A stretch of DNA of 23,190 bases from Bacteroidota bacterium (GCA_023424395.1 JAFADY010000044.1:1-23190); one strand, 5' to 3'. Counted from the first letter of the stretch, positions 6,198 to 14,766 are shown. The notes: a model not told the origin generated them from the letters alone. Program-made: numbers and translations.

Positions 6198-7976
6198 TTA
6201 TTTGATGTTTATTTGGTAAGGAAGGCGGGCTTGCAAGTAATCCTGCTCCTTTACATCTTTTATTAAGCTGAACAGTTCGTAGCTTTCGCCCAAATACTCT
6301 TTCAACGTTTTGGCGGCTAATTCTTCTTTTTGCTTGTTGAACAGTTCTTCGAAAGGAGATTTTAATCTCGGATATTCGAATACTACAAAGCTTTTGCCCA
6401 AGTTAGCCAATTCGGCGGCAATTTCAATGGCTTCGTCAATTCCGCCCAGCTCATCCACCAATCCCAGTTGTTTTGCCTGATTTCCCGTCCAAACACGGCC
6501 TTCGGCATATTTTGCCAAGGTGTCTTTCGGTAATCCTCTGCCTTCGGCACAACGGGTTAAAAAGAGGTCGTAGCCGCGATTGATGTAATTCTGCATCATT
6601 TCGCTCTCGGCCGTATTAAACGATCTGTTTAAATTGCCGAAATCTGAAAATTCGTTGGTTTTCACTACTTCTGTGTCGATACCCAATTTGTTGAATGTGC
6701 CTTGCATGTTAGGTATCATACCGAAGATACCGATAGAGCCCGTGATGGTGGTTGGTTGAGCTACAATTTTTGAAGCGTTGCAGGAAATATAATATCCTCC
6801 CGAAGCAGCCAAGTCGCCCATAGAAACAACTACCGGTTTTTCGGCTTTTAAGTCTGAAATGGCTTTCCAAATCTGTTCGGACGCGTATGCGCTTCCGCCT
6901 CCGGAGTTTACGCGAAAAACCACGGCTTTTATATCGTCGTCTTCTCTAAGTTTCTCGATCTCGTTAACTACGTATTTATCTTGTATTCCCGATGAACCGT
7001 TTCCCGATGTGATGCCTCCAACCGCATAAAGTAAAGCGATGGTGTTTCCGGTTTTTTTAATGGATGGCGATGTTACCGATCTCATATCGTGCACGGTGGC
7101 GGAAGGAATATTATCATCCACTTCCAAGTCAAGCAATTCGCGCAAGTAATCCTTCATTTCGGTCTCGTAGAGAACCGTATCGACCAAATTGTTGGCAAGT
7201 AAAAAATTTCTGTCTTTCAATAAAGTAAATTGATTGGCCAAAGAATCCAATTCAACTTCACTCATCTCTCTGGATTGAGCCATGTCTTTTCTCAAGAAAC
7301 TCCACATATCGTTGAGGTAGGAGCTTACTTGTTCTCTGTTGGCAGAACTCATTTCAGTTTGCGTAAAAGGTTCAACGGCAGATTTGTAAGTTCCCACTTT
7401 AAATATCTGCATTTGAATGCCGAGTTTATCCAACGCATCCTTAAAAAATACCTGATTTGATACCAGTCCGTGTACATCGAGCATCCCTTCGGGATTTATC
7501 GCAATTTTGTCTGCAACCGAAGCCAAATAGTACCCGCTTTGCGAATAAGAATCGGAATAAGCTACAATAAACTTTCCGGTTTCTTTAAAATCTACCAACT
7601 CTTGTCTAATTTCGGCAAGGGTAGCCAAAGAAGCGCTGATCATTCGGCTATCTATATAAATTCCTTTTATTTTATCGTTATTTTTTGCTTTTCTGATTGC
7701 CCCGATAATATCGTTCAGCCCAAGTGGCGTAGGGATATTGGTATTAAGAAGTTCAGTAAAAGGGTCGCTTTCGGGAGTTCTTTCTTGAATGACCCCGTTT
7801 AATCTTAAATTTAATACCGAATTATTTTGTAGTACAAATTTTTCTTGTGTGTTGAAAGAATTGATCATGGAGCCCATCATGGCAAACATAATCAATAGAG
7901 AAATAAACGAAAAAACAATGCTTGCCAATATAAAACCAACGGCTGAAGCCAGAGTCATTTTAAGAAAGTCTTTCAT
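6198..7976 (-). CDS. sppA: Signal peptide peptidase SppA, 67K type
   Basis: SppA is an inner-membrane serine protease that degrades cleaved signal peptides in or at the membrane. The frame is open back to 8039, but the ATG at 7976 is preferred. It gives a 592-residue protein that starts MKDFLKMTLA and has a hydrophobic anchor at about 10-36, and the promoter's predicted start point (~8003) lies downstream of 8039. The protein has the two tandem crotonase-like domains of the long form: the general-base Lys198 in VGTYKSAVEPF of the first half and the nucleophile Ser393 in DLAASGGYYI of the second. It heads the operon with lpxK, punA and thiL. Confidence 0.94.
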   Translation of the reverse strand: MKDFLKMTLASAVGFILASIVFSFISLLIMFAMMGSMINSFNTQEKFVLQNNSVLNLRLNGVIQERTPESDPFTELLNTNIPTPLGLNDIIGAIRKAKNNDKIKGIYIDSRMISASLATLAEIRQELVDFKETGKFIVAYSDSYSQSGYYLASVADKIAINPEGMLDVHGLVSNQVFFKDALDKLGIQMQIFKVGTYKSAVEPFTQTEMSSANREQVSSYLNDMWSFLRKDMAQSREMSEVELDSLANQFTLLKDRNFLLANNLVDTVLYETEMKDYLRELLDLEVDDNIPSATVHDMRSVTSPSIKKTGNTIALLYAVGGITSGNGSSGIQDKYVVNEIEKLREDDDIKAVVFRVNSGGGSAYASEQIWKAISDLKAEKPVVVSMGDLAASGGYYISCNASKIVAQPTTITGSIGIFGMIPNMQGTFNKLGIDTEVVKTNEFSDFGNLNRSFNTAESEMMQNYINRGYDLFLTRCAEGRGLPKDTLAKYAEGRVWTGNQAKQLGLVDELGGIDEAIEIAAELANLGKSFVVFEYPRLKSPFEELFNKQKEELAAKTLKEYLGESYELFSLIKDVKEQDYLQARLPYQINIK

Positions 7977-8009
7977 AATTGTTCTAATTTGATTATCAAT
8001 AATAAAAAA

Positions 8010-8039
8010 CAAAATTACTAAAAAAGAACAATAATGCAA
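8010..8039 (-). promoter_or_regulatory. Promoter of the sppA-lpxK-punA-thiL operon
   Basis: On the minus strand TTG (8037-8039), 19 bases, then TAATTTTG (8010-8017) matches the Bacteroidota promoter. The transcription start near 8003 leaves a leader of about 27 bases to the chosen sppA ATG and rules out the longer reading frame. No equally clean promoter is visible for the divergent sigma factor gene; the gap does carry TTACTTTT (8060-8067, 8169-8176) and its complement (8145-8152), which may be regulatory. Confidence 0.7.
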
Positions 8040-8227
8040 TTTATAAAGTTACATTTTAATTACTTTTGAATTTTGAAAATATGAGGCGCTCGAATACAGT
8101 TGACAGAAAGTCAAAAACCGGCGTTAAAAGTTAATTAATATTAAAAAAGTAAAAATTTGCAGAAAAAGTTACTTTTACATGCAGCGTTTTTCTCTTTTTT
8201 TCATCTATATAAACGGAAGCGATAAGA

Positions 8228-8779
8228 ATGGACGATTCGCAATTAATAGCAGCATGTAAGAAGCAGAACCGCAACGCCCAAAAGACGTTGTACGAGTTGT
8301 ATGCTCCAAAGATGCTGGCTGTTTGTTTGCGGTATTGTCGTAACGATGAAGTGGCTCGTGATCTATTGCACGACGGCTTTATACAGGTTTATATGCAAAT
8401 AGGCTCGTATGCGGGCAAGGGTTCTTTTGAAGGTTGGTTACGAAGGATTTTTGTGAATTTGGCGCTCGAAAATTATCGCAAAGAAAAACAGAGACTTCTT
8501 GTATTAAACGAAGTGGAAAATTCCCAGTCTTTGCAGGAAGATTTTTCAGACGATATGTTTGAGGTAAAGAACATCACCCGAAACGAACTCCTGGAGATGA
8601 TAAGAAATCTGCCGGACGGTTACAGGACTATTTTTAATTTATATATCTTCGAAGGAATGTCGCACAGAGAAATAGCAAATAAATTGGGAATAACAGAGAA
8701 CGCTTCGCGTTCGCAATATTATCGGGCGAAATCCATTTTACAAAAACAAGTACAAACTACCTTGAAAAAAGCTAAATGA
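8228..8779 (+). CDS. ECF RNA polymerase sigma factor
   Basis: This 183-residue protein has sigma region 2 at about 20-90, including ARDLLHDGFIQVYMQIG and KGSFEGWLRRIFVNLAL, and region 4 at about 120-175 with the helix-turn-helix EGMSHREIANKLGITENASR. Regions 1 and 3 are missing, as in extracytoplasmic-function sigma factors. It directs RNA polymerase to a small regulon in response to an envelope signal. The next gene starts 9 bases after its stop and has a cytoplasmic N-terminus followed by a membrane segment, the position expected of a controlling partner. It is read divergently from sppA. Confidence 0.93.
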   Translation: MDDSQLIAACKKQNRNAQKTLYELYAPKMLAVCLRYCRNDEVARDLLHDGFIQVYMQIGSYAGKGSFEGWLRRIFVNLALENYRKEKQRLLVLNEVENSQSLQEDFSDDMFEVKNITRNELLEMIRNLPDGYRTIFNLYIFEGMSHREIANKLGITENASRSQYYRAKSILQKQVQTTLKKAK

Positions 8780-8788
8780 TAGAAATTA

Positions 8789-10129
8789 ATGAAAGAAACA
8801 GATAGATTACGGGAAATTTTTCAATCAAAGTTCAAAGATTTTGAGGCGCCGTTGCCTCCGGATGGTTGGGAAAAGATAGAAGCCGAACTTCAATCGAAGC
8901 AGAGAGTTGTTGTAATGCGCCGCCGTTGGTATGCAACGGCAGCAGCAGTGGCTGCTTTGTTGATCGGAGGTTTGTTCTTCCTGCAAACTCCCGATAACTC
9001 ACCGCCCAACACTTCTGAATTTGTTCAACAACAAGAGCAGGAACAATTTTCCGATACACAAAACGAGGCGAAGCCTACGCCGGAACGTACCGATGTTTCT
9101 CCCGAACAAAAGCTGAAAACTCCAAAACTTTTCGCAAAAAATAAAACAAAGCCCACGTCTCAGAAAAGTATGTCGGAAAAATTACTTCTCGCAAAGGCTC
9201 AAACGGATGCCGTGCGAGAAAATGAATTTCCGATTTCGGAAATAACCGTAACCAAAGATCAGCAAAACGAAGAAAAAAATATTTCCGATAAAAAAGCCAA
9301 AGACGAAACGCCTAAATTAACCCGGCAAGAGGCAGAGGAACGGATGCGGGAATTTTCGAGAGCAGCGGAATCGGACAATTTGTTCGCGCAAGAAACCGGA
9401 AAAACCGAACGCCCCATGATGTTGGCATTAAATGCCAAGGGCGGATTAACGCCTTTTCAAAAAACGGTGAACAAACCCATGTCGCTTCGCAGCGCATCGG
9501 CTACAAAAGCCGACAATAGCGATAAAAACCTATTGGCCGGTGAAAAAGACCTTGTGCTCAATAGTATGGCATTCGCTAATACAAGAGCTGCCAATAATGT
9601 GGCAGAAATGGAACATGCCCAGCCTTTTTCTTTCGGGGTAACGGTTTCAAAATCCATTATCGACAAGCTTTCCATAGAAACCGGATTGGTTTACACATAC
9701 CTTTTTTCAAGAGTGATAAACAGCAGCGCTGATTACAACACCCAAGAAACACAACATTTTCATTATGTGGGTGTTCCACTGAATGTGAATTACAATATAT
9801 TCAGTTTTGGCAAGCTCGATGTTTATACCTCTTTGGGAGGCATGATAGAGAAAGATATTAAAGGCGAAAGAAAATACGAAGGACAAAATTTCGAGAATGA
9901 GTTCAAAAATTCTTCGGAATTAGTTAATACCGTCAAAATTAAGCAAGAAAACCCACAACTGTCCGTGAACGCCGGTATAGGAGTAAGTTATCCTATTTAT
10001 AAAGGTTTGAATTTGTACGGAAAAGTGGGCGGTTCTTATTATTTTGACGCAAAAAACGAACATAAAACCATATATACCGACAAACAAATTGTATTGGATT
10101 TGAATGCAGGTATCAGATTTGAATTTTAA
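8789..10129 (+). CDS. Membrane-anchored protein with C-terminal outer-membrane beta-barrel domain
   Basis: The 446-residue protein has three parts. Residues 1-45 are hydrophilic and probably cytoplasmic (PLPPDGWEKIEAEL is a motif common in Bacteroidota proteins encoded next to ECF sigma factors). A single hydrophobic segment lies at about 48-65. About 200 residues rich in Lys, Glu, Thr and Gln follow, and the last ~170 residues alternate like a small outer-membrane beta-barrel (SFGVTVSKSII, IETGLVYTYLFS, a final LNAGIRFEF with terminal Phe). This suggests an anti-sigma-like regulator that links inner and outer membranes, controlling the sigma factor just upstream. No classical zinc anti-sigma motif is seen. 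The role is inferred from architecture and context. Confidence 0.75.
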   Translation: MKETDRLREIFQSKFKDFEAPLPPDGWEKIEAELQSKQRVVVMRRRWYATAAAVAALLIGGLFFLQTPDNSPPNTSEFVQQQEQEQFSDTQNEAKPTPERTDVSPEQKLKTPKLFAKNKTKPTSQKSMSEKLLLAKAQTDAVRENEFPISEITVTKDQQNEEKNISDKKAKDETPKLTRQEAEERMREFSRAAESDNLFAQETGKTERPMMLALNAKGGLTPFQKTVNKPMSLRSASATKADNSDKNLLAGEKDLVLNSMAFANTRAANNVAEMEHAQPFSFGVTVSKSIIDKLSIETGLVYTYLFSRVINSSADYNTQETQHFHYVGVPLNVNYNIFSFGKLDVYTSLGGMIEKDIKGERKYEGQNFENEFKNSSELVNTVKIKQENPQLSVNAGIGVSYPIYKGLNLYGKVGGSYYFDAKNEHKTIYTDKQIVLDLNAGIRFEF

Positions 10130-10153
10130 TTTACAGATAAATAACAAAAAAAG

Positions 10154-10873
10154 ATGATGAAAAAATTGATTTTATTTTTAACGATTTTACTTACAGGAAT
10201 AACTTTAAGCTCGTGCTTAGAGGGAAGCGAAGCGCAATTCTCCGGCAGTTCGGATTTTGCTTATATTACGAAAGATAAAGCAGGATTGGTAGTTGCCAGA
10301 ATTTTTAACAGAGGACAGGGAGGTTTAATCACTTCACCCGAAATTAAACAGATGACGCCCGGAGAGTTTAAGTTTATGACTTACTCATGGACGGAATCAA
10401 TGGGTACGGTTACAAGCAATGGTTACGTTGTTTATAACGCCCAGGTAGCGCCAAATTCGGTTGATATTCCACGCACTGCCTTAATGCGCGCAACACCACC
10501 GGTAATAGAAGATCCGAATTACTTTTTGATGCAGCCCGCTGCTTACGATTCAGGGCCTTTCTTCGATGATAATTGGTTAATTGAATACACATACAAAAAA
10601 GGAGAAAATGCCTCTTTGCAGTTTTATTTGTATGGCACTTCAAGCAATCCCGATGAATATATTATCGATGTGAGAATGGTGAAAGCCGCTGCCTCAACCG
10701 GAAACGAAGTGGTAAAGGATTATATTGTCGTGGATCTGTCCGATATTCGTGAAATGTATCCTCCAAGCGGAGACAACGCAAAGGAAATTACGTTGAAATT
10801 CAGGTATTATCGCGACGGCCAAACCGGACTTTTCACAACCTCGGCTTATAAAATGGTAGTTGCTACAACCTAA
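10154..10873 (+). CDS. Putative lipoprotein
   Basis: The 239-residue protein starts with a lipoprotein signal: MMKKLILFLTILLTGITLSS then Cys21 in an LSSC lipobox, followed by LEGSE. The rest looks like a soluble beta-rich domain, with a strand-like end (ITLKFRYYRDGQTGLFTTSAYKM). It resembles the small NigD-like and cell-surface lipoproteins of Bacteroidales in size and layout, but I cannot place it in a family. It lies 24 bases after the beta-barrel gene and before a terminator, so it is probably the third gene of the sigma-factor operon and may be part of its sensing or target machinery. Confidence 0.7.
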   Translation: MMKKLILFLTILLTGITLSSCLEGSEAQFSGSSDFAYITKDKAGLVVARIFNRGQGGLITSPEIKQMTPGEFKFMTYSWTESMGTVTSNGYVVYNAQVAPNSVDIPRTALMRATPPVIEDPNYFLMQPAAYDSGPFFDDNWLIEYTYKKGENASLQFYLYGTSSNPDEYIIDVRMVKAAASTGNEVVKDYIVVDLSDIREMYPPSGDNAKEITLKFRYYRDGQTGLFTTSAYKMVVATT

Positions 10874-10895
10874 TACTTTCTTGGTTCTATATATT

Positions 10896-10945
10896 TTCGG
10901 GCTTAATGCACAAATCAAACTTGTCATTAAGCCCGAATTTATTTG
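10896..10945 (+). terminator. Terminator of the sigma-factor operon
   Basis: TTCGGGCTTAATG (10896-10908) and CATTAAGCCCGAA (10925-10937) form a perfect 13-bp stem with a 16-base loop, followed by TTTATTTGTTT. It also could stop transcripts from the right. Confidence 0.85.
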
Positions 10946-10962
10946 TTTACAATTTTATATCT

Positions 10963-11195
10963 TCACAATAATCCCGATTGTGGGCAATACCGTCCCGAAT
11001 AGATTTCTACGCTCCTGAGCCTGTAGCGGTTGGGGTCGTCGAGGTTGATCATCGGATTGCCTTGTACCTGAATGCAAATTCTACGGGATGGTTGGTGGAG
11101 TTATCGCGTACCGTTCCTTCAATTTTTCCCGATTGGGCACGCCCGACGAAAAAAGCAGAAAGAAAAAATACTGTTGCGAGGACGTATTTTTTCAT
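10963..11195 (-). pseudogene. Remnant of an exported protein with a carboxypeptidase-regulatory-like N-terminus
   Basis: From ATG at 11195 the frame gives a signal peptide (MKKYVLATVFFLSAFFVGRA) and then SGKIEGTVRDNSTNHPVEFA, the start of a CarboxypepD_reg-like domain as in TonB-dependent receptors and related outer-membrane proteins. This frame ends at 11049 after 48 codons. A second frame then continues to 10963 with GNPMINLDDPNRYRLRSVEI and YSGRYCPQSGLL, which looks like the end of a protein. A receptor of usual size is 700 residues or more, so most of the gene has been deleted and the rest frameshifted. It is dead DNA between the sigma operon and the KilA-N relic. Confidence 0.6.
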
Positions 11196-11267
11196 TTTTA
11201 TGTTGCTGTGATGTAAATGCTGTTCTTTGTTATGAAATGCGAAAGATGTTTTCGTTTTCTTTAGAAA

Positions 11268-11588
11268 TTATTTTATAACATATTGAAGCCTGCGGTAGCT
11301 TTCAATCCAATTGCATTTGTCTTTTCGACCCATTCTTTTACGCTTATTTTTATTTAGCCCTGCTTGACTTTTAATTATGGCGAATTCGCCATAATTAAAA
11401 TTAGGATTGTAAACCGTTTCCCAAATACCAAGATATTCAATCGTATTCCTATTTCGGAGCCAATCAGAAATAAAAAAATCGCCGTCTTTGGCTTTTAGCA
11501 TATCAGTTAAAGAAATGTATTCCTGCTCTTTGACGAGAATAACCGTAATTTCTTTGCCCTCAACTTTTATGATTTTGTTTTTAGCCAT
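11268..11588 (-). pseudogene. KilA-N domain protein, frameshifted and truncated
   Basis: The frame from 11588 encodes an N-terminal KilA-N domain, including YISLTDMLKAKDGDFFISDW, NTIEYLGIWE and NPNFNYGEFAIIKSQAGLN. After AGLNK the true sequence jumps frame: the other frame reads KISVKEWVEKTNAIGLKATA, the expected continuation of the domain, up to a stop at 11273. The indel lies at about 11341-11356, in a run of T and A. Even when corrected, the domain ends early, since the GTYAHKDIAFEF-type segment and any C-terminal partner are missing. KilA-N proteins are DNA-binding proteins of phages and mobile elements. Confidence 0.75.
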
Positions 11589-11635
11589 AGCTTTATTTCA
11601 ATATGATAATCCACAAAACTAAATAAAATCGATCG

Positions 11636-11649
11636 AAAACAGCTGTTTT
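11636..11649 (-). terminator. Possible weak terminator after the ClbS-like gene
   Basis: AAAACAGCTGTTTT is a perfect 14-base palindrome just beyond the stop of the ClbS-like gene, but the T-run is only four long. It may mark the left end of the cassette array; no recombination core is visible here. Confidence 0.25.
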
Positions 11650-11656
11650 ATCGCAA

Positions 11657-12169
11657 TTATTTATCTGTCAGACTTTTCTTATGTTTTTTGATTTTCTTTA
11701 TTGCCCAATCGTAGTGGCTTGCAGTTGCCGAAACACAGTAACTACCCAAACTCGTTGTGCCTGTCCAATCAAAAAACTTGTTGGTAAAAAGTTGTTCGTT
11801 GGTAAATGTATCTATCAAACGCATTACTTCGGCGTGGCTGTTTTGCAGCATTGACATTGCTTCCTGATAAGGTGTAGTTTGGTGCTTTTTCCAAAATTCA
11901 ATGTTCATTTGTAGGTAGGTCTTCCAATTGTAAGGTTCGGGCAGAAAACTTGTTTTCTTTCCCACCATGTTCGAACTTATCCAATTTAGCAACAGTTGGT
12001 GCCATTCGTACAAGTGCACTAATACATCTCTAATGTTTCTATCTCTATCTTCAAACAAGAATGTTTTTTCTTGCTCATCTGTGGTTAGTGAGTTTATTAG
12101 AGCAAATAGTTTCTTGAAATTTTCTTCGCTTTGCTCAATCAGCTGTTGTTTTGTTGTCGGACGTGCCAT
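11657..12169 (-). CDS. ClbS/DfsB family four-helix bundle protein
   Basis: The 170-residue protein matches the ClbS/DfsB (DinB-like) family along its length: MARPTTKQQLIEQSEENF at the start, IRDVLVHLYEWHQLLLNW in the middle, PEPYNWKTY, and near the end WTGTTSLGSYCVSATASHYD followed by WAIKK. ClbS protects colibactin producers by hydrolysing the toxin, and DfsB-type relatives are widespread proteins of unknown substrate. The four-helix bundle with conserved His and Tyr is kept. No colibactin-like gene cluster is nearby, so it may protect against a toxin made by neighbours. It is the leftmost gene of the cassette array; its cassette start (GTTTAGCGGTC on the minus strand) is present in site A, but no matching site lies on its other side. 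Confidence 0.88.
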   Translation of the reverse strand: MARPTTKQQLIEQSEENFKKLFALINSLTTDEQEKTFLFEDRDRNIRDVLVHLYEWHQLLLNWISSNMVGKKTSFLPEPYNWKTYLQMNIEFWKKHQTTPYQEAMSMLQNSHAEVMRLIDTFTNEQLFTNKFFDWTGTTSLGSYCVSATASHYDWAIKKIKKHKKSLTDK

Positions 12170-12221
12170 AGAATTTTATTTTTTATGTGTTTGGTCTGTT
12201 ATTGGTTGTCGTTTTGCAATG

Positions 12222-12420
12222 ACCGCTAAACGGGAAAAGTATTTGCGAAGGGCGGGCTAAATTTAACTGCAAGTTCAATTTCGACCAACCGGAGCGAATG
12301 CATTTTCCACGAAACTAAATTACTAAAAAAATGTGGAATGGTAAAGCAGACGCGACTAAAGGAATGGGGTATTTAAACTTGTATTCACTCCAGCCTTTTG
12401 CAAATACTATGTTATCTGCT
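12222..12420 (-). repeat. Cassette recombination site A (attC-like)
   Basis: Left core GACCGCTAAAC (AAC at 12229-12231) and right core GTTATCTGCT (GTT at 12411-12413). Stem AGTATTTGCGAAGGGCGG faces CCAGCCTTTTGCAAATACT. The core-to-stem spacer is 6 bases on the left and 2 on the right. It ends the cassette of the gene at 12432-13310, whose start shows the same core (GTTATCTGCTATC on the minus strand, in site B). Confidence 0.75.
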
Positions 12421-12431
12421 GTCTTTTGACG

Positions 12432-13310
12432 TTAAATGTCTTCAATATAGTATTTAATAAATTTGCCTTTTCTATCTTCGCCAGATTCTTGGGATATTAT
12501 TTTTACTTTTTTTGTGTTTTCTTGATTCTCAGATTTTGTTTTGGACTTTCTATAATTTTGAATTGTTTTTGGATTGTGATAGTTTATATAGAATTTTACG
12601 GTGTTGACTATCTTTCTCAAATCGATATTCAGAATATGGTTATAAATTTCTTCGTAGGCTACTAACCCATCCTTTCTCATTTCTTTTAAATGTATTAATT
12701 CGTCACGTAGTTTTTTTATTCTTATAATTACTTCCGTCTTTCTTGGATGTTCTTTAATAAAATCCTTTTTTGTAACATTTGGAATAATAACTTTGAATTT
12801 TGTTTCAAAAGATGAATATCTTTGAATTACATTTTTATCAACCATTTTTCCATTGTATTCTATGTTTGCATAGTCAGGAAGGCACTGATTCATAAATGCT
12901 TCTAAAGCTAAGAAAGAAAAAATTATTGAATTTGCTCCGACTTTAAAAACATAACTAAATGCTACTGCAGGATTCCATCTATATTTACTTGGCTCACTAT
13001 CCAAACTATCAAGTAATAAGTTTCTTGCCTCTTCAATTTGTTGTAAAATATCATAAGCAATAGAATAATAATAAGTCACAGGATTTCCTTCTTGGAGTAA
13101 GAAATTTTTATTTTTTAATTTTAATTTATTGACTGCATAAATATCTTTTCTTCCAAGTTGAATTATGTGATTTTTAGGGTCCTTTAGAAATTCTTTTAAT
13201 TTTTTCTCAGAATTAGCTATTTTTCCGTTCTTATTCATCTTTTTTGAAACCCAACGATAATCTTCTTTTGGATCGTGTCCAAGACTTTTATAAGTAATTT
13301 TTGTTCCCAT
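12432..13310 (-). CDS. Hypothetical protein with a HEPN-type RX4H motif
   Basis: I do not recognise a named family for this 292-residue protein. It has a basic N-terminus, a mostly helical middle (FLALEAFMNQCLPD at about 133-146), and RDELIH at 202-207, which fits the RX4-6H ribonuclease motif of HEPN domains in a helical context (RIKKLRDELIHLKE). The C-terminus is lysine-rich and charged. HEPN proteins are common toxins and defence effectors that cut RNA, so an anti-phage or toxin-like role is possible. It occupies one cassette alone, between sites A and B, with a leader of about 35 bases after the core. Confidence 0.6.
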   Translation of the reverse strand: MGTKITYKSLGHDPKEDYRWVSKKMNKNGKIANSEKKLKEFLKDPKNHIIQLGRKDIYAVNKLKLKNKNFLLQEGNPVTYYYSIAYDILQQIEEARNLLLDSLDSEPSKYRWNPAVAFSYVFKVGANSIIFSFLALEAFMNQCLPDYANIEYNGKMVDKNVIQRYSSFETKFKVIIPNVTKKDFIKEHPRKTEVIIRIKKLRDELIHLKEMRKDGLVAYEEIYNHILNIDLRKIVNTVKFYINYHNPKTIQNYRKSKTKSENQENTKKVKIISQESGEDRKGKFIKYYIEDI

Positions 13311-13336
13311 TTTTTTATGACGAGTTTTTGAAAGAT

Positions 13337-13472
13337 AGCAGATAACGGGGAGTGTAGCATTAGTGGCGGATTGCGGGCGAATCTCCTTTCAAACCGTTAG
13401 ATGGCTGATGCGGGAAACGAACCTTGCGGAACGTGCTTCACCCGCCATTAATGCTACACAATGTTAGCGGGC
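13337..13472 (-). repeat. Cassette recombination site B (attC-like)
   Basis: Left core AGCAGATAAC (AAC at 13344-13346), right core GTTAGCGGGC (GTT at 13463-13465). The stem is the longest clean one: GTGTAGCATTAGTGGCGG against CCGCCATTAATGCTACAC, with one mismatch in 18. Spacers are 5 bases left and 3 right. Confidence 0.85.
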
Positions 13473-13479
13473 GTAATTT

Positions 13480-14433
13480 TTATTCTAAATTTTTCCACGC
13501 TTCATTAATTGAATATTCATTCCCCCGAAGCATTTTATTGTGGGCATTAAGGGCTACTTGTTTGTGAATTTCAAGTTTTTCAAATGTTCCTTTTACCTGT
13601 GGAAATAAATAAATGTAGTCAGCAATAAATACACTCATAATGGAAAAGCAATACTTTAGGTTTAAAGTTGTTAATTGTTTAAATTCTTCATTTTCTTTGC
13701 TAAACATAGTCTCAAACTGGAAAACTGAAACTTGGGAGGGATGAGCATACAGTGAGAAATATGTATAAATATTGTCAAATATGTCTTTGTTTAAATTCAT
13801 CACATCGCACATATCCTGCCATGCTAAATAAACAACATCTTTTCCTTCAAACCTTATCTTAAAATCTTTCTGTTTTATCTTTTCCTCTATTTTGGATTGA
13901 TTCTTTGAATCCAGAGATTTGTAAAGTGTAGTATCTTTTATTTCTTTTTCTATTTGGTCAATTTGCTTTTGTTCATCTGCAATCTTCTGTTTGTTTTCAG
14001 GTGTCGACGCAATCTGCTGAAATCGTTGTCTATATTTGAGACCAGAACTAACCCATAGACCATAGATTATAGCTTTTTCATCTTCGTTTTTCGTGTTTCT
14101 AAAAATCAAATTAAAAATGGATACCGTTTCAAATATATTTCTAGTCAAAGAGGCAACAATTGTTGGGTCAACGATGTCATTTAATTTGTCTCCATTCTTT
14201 GCAGTATAACCAACTCCTTCAACTAATTTTTTTAGATGCGTAAGTTTAGTGAACATCATTTGATTTAAAATCTTCGCGTCTTTGTTTGCATAACTATAAA
14301 CTTTGTCTTCGTGGTGGTCGTTTATAACATTCCAAAGATGTTCTAAGAATATTTCAAATAAATCAAGACAATCTTTAATTGATTCAAGTTTATTAAGTCT
14401 TAAATATTCTGCTCTTAATTGTTCTTTAGTCAT
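13480..14433 (-). CDS. Hypothetical mostly helical protein
   Basis: I do not recognise this 317-residue protein with confidence. It appears almost all alpha-helical, with a charged predicted coiled-coil stretch at about 145-190 (KQKIADEQKQIDQIEKEIKD) and a conserved-looking LYAHPSQVSVFQF near 235-250 that recalls the DUF5677-type group of helical proteins. No RX4-6H motif is present. It fills one cassette alone, between sites B and C. The start at 14433 lies 42 bases after the cassette core in an A-rich leader. Confidence 0.55.
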   Translation of the reverse strand: MTKEQLRAEYLRLNKLESIKDCLDLFEIFLEHLWNVINDHHEDKVYSYANKDAKILNQMMFTKLTHLKKLVEGVGYTAKNGDKLNDIVDPTIVASLTRNIFETVSIFNLIFRNTKNEDEKAIIYGLWVSSGLKYRQRFQQIASTPENKQKIADEQKQIDQIEKEIKDTTLYKSLDSKNQSKIEEKIKQKDFKIRFEGKDVVYLAWQDMCDVMNLNKDIFDNIYTYFSLYAHPSQVSVFQFETMFSKENEEFKQLTTLNLKYCFSIMSVFIADYIYLFPQVKGTFEKLEIHKQVALNAHNKMLRGNEYSINEAWKNLE

Positions 14434-14467
14434 TTATGAGATTTGTTGGTTTTTGTTTTTTATTATG

Positions 14468-14762
14468 CCCGCTAACGGCGGGAGCTTTACGCAGGGCTCT
14501 CAGATTAATTTTAATTATTTCGTGGGGAGCCCTTGCGTAAAGCTCAAGATGTGTGAAGTCCGCGAAGCGGCGAACACCTCTTGAGCGAAGCTCCCGCCGA
14601 TGCTGTGCAAGGAGCGAAGCGGATTGCACAGCATCGGTTGGCGGTATGAAAAGTTGCCGATTGCGGGCGATTTCCTGTCAAGTTACACAAAAGTTGAAGC
14701 GGGCTACAACCCTTGAATCACCTACTGTCCCGGCAATTTTTTATACCGCGTGTTGGCGGTAG
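14468..14762 (-). repeat. Cassette recombination site C, carrying an inserted element
   Basis: Left core GCCCGCTAAC (AAC at 14474-14476), right core GTTGGCGGTA (GTT at 14752-14754). Without the 159-base element at 14479-14637 the site folds normally: GCGGTATGAAAAGTTGCCG faces CGGCAATTTTTTATACCGC, with spacers of about 5 and 2 bases. The left core matches the start of the cassette ending in site B (GTTAGCGGGC). Confidence 0.75.
14479..14637. mobile_element. Structured ~158-bp element, full copy 1
   Basis: The element begins CGGGAGCTTTACGC right after AACGG and ends GCACAGCATCGG. It has three foldable parts: GAGCTTTACGCAGGGCTC facing GAGCCCTTGCGTAAAGCTC; a second arm around GTCCGCGAAGCGG; and a perfect 13-bp hairpin CGATGCTGTGCAA / TTGCACAGCATCG with a 13-base loop. 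It has no coding capacity. CGG flanks both ends, which may be a short target duplication. Copy 2 (23005-23161) differs by two one-base gaps. Confidence 0.7.
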
Positions 14763-14766
14763 TATT

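Noticed and set aside
7977..8039. Longer start for sppA (21 extra residues)
   Set aside because: The extra codons lie upstream of or within the predicted promoter and start point; the ATG at 7976 gives a standard SppA N-terminus.
10978..11278. Plus-strand frames over the receptor remnant
   Set aside because: They are antisense to a readable signal peptide and domain start, and show no recognisable protein features.
14426..14629. Open frame through site C and the structured element (and a similar one at 22967-23158)
   Set aside because: Both arise from the palindromic element, share no domain, have no leader, and repeat only because the element does.
14479..14637. Calling the structured element a group II intron
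   Set aside because: It is far too short and has no recognisable domain V; only the preference for the recombination site is similar.
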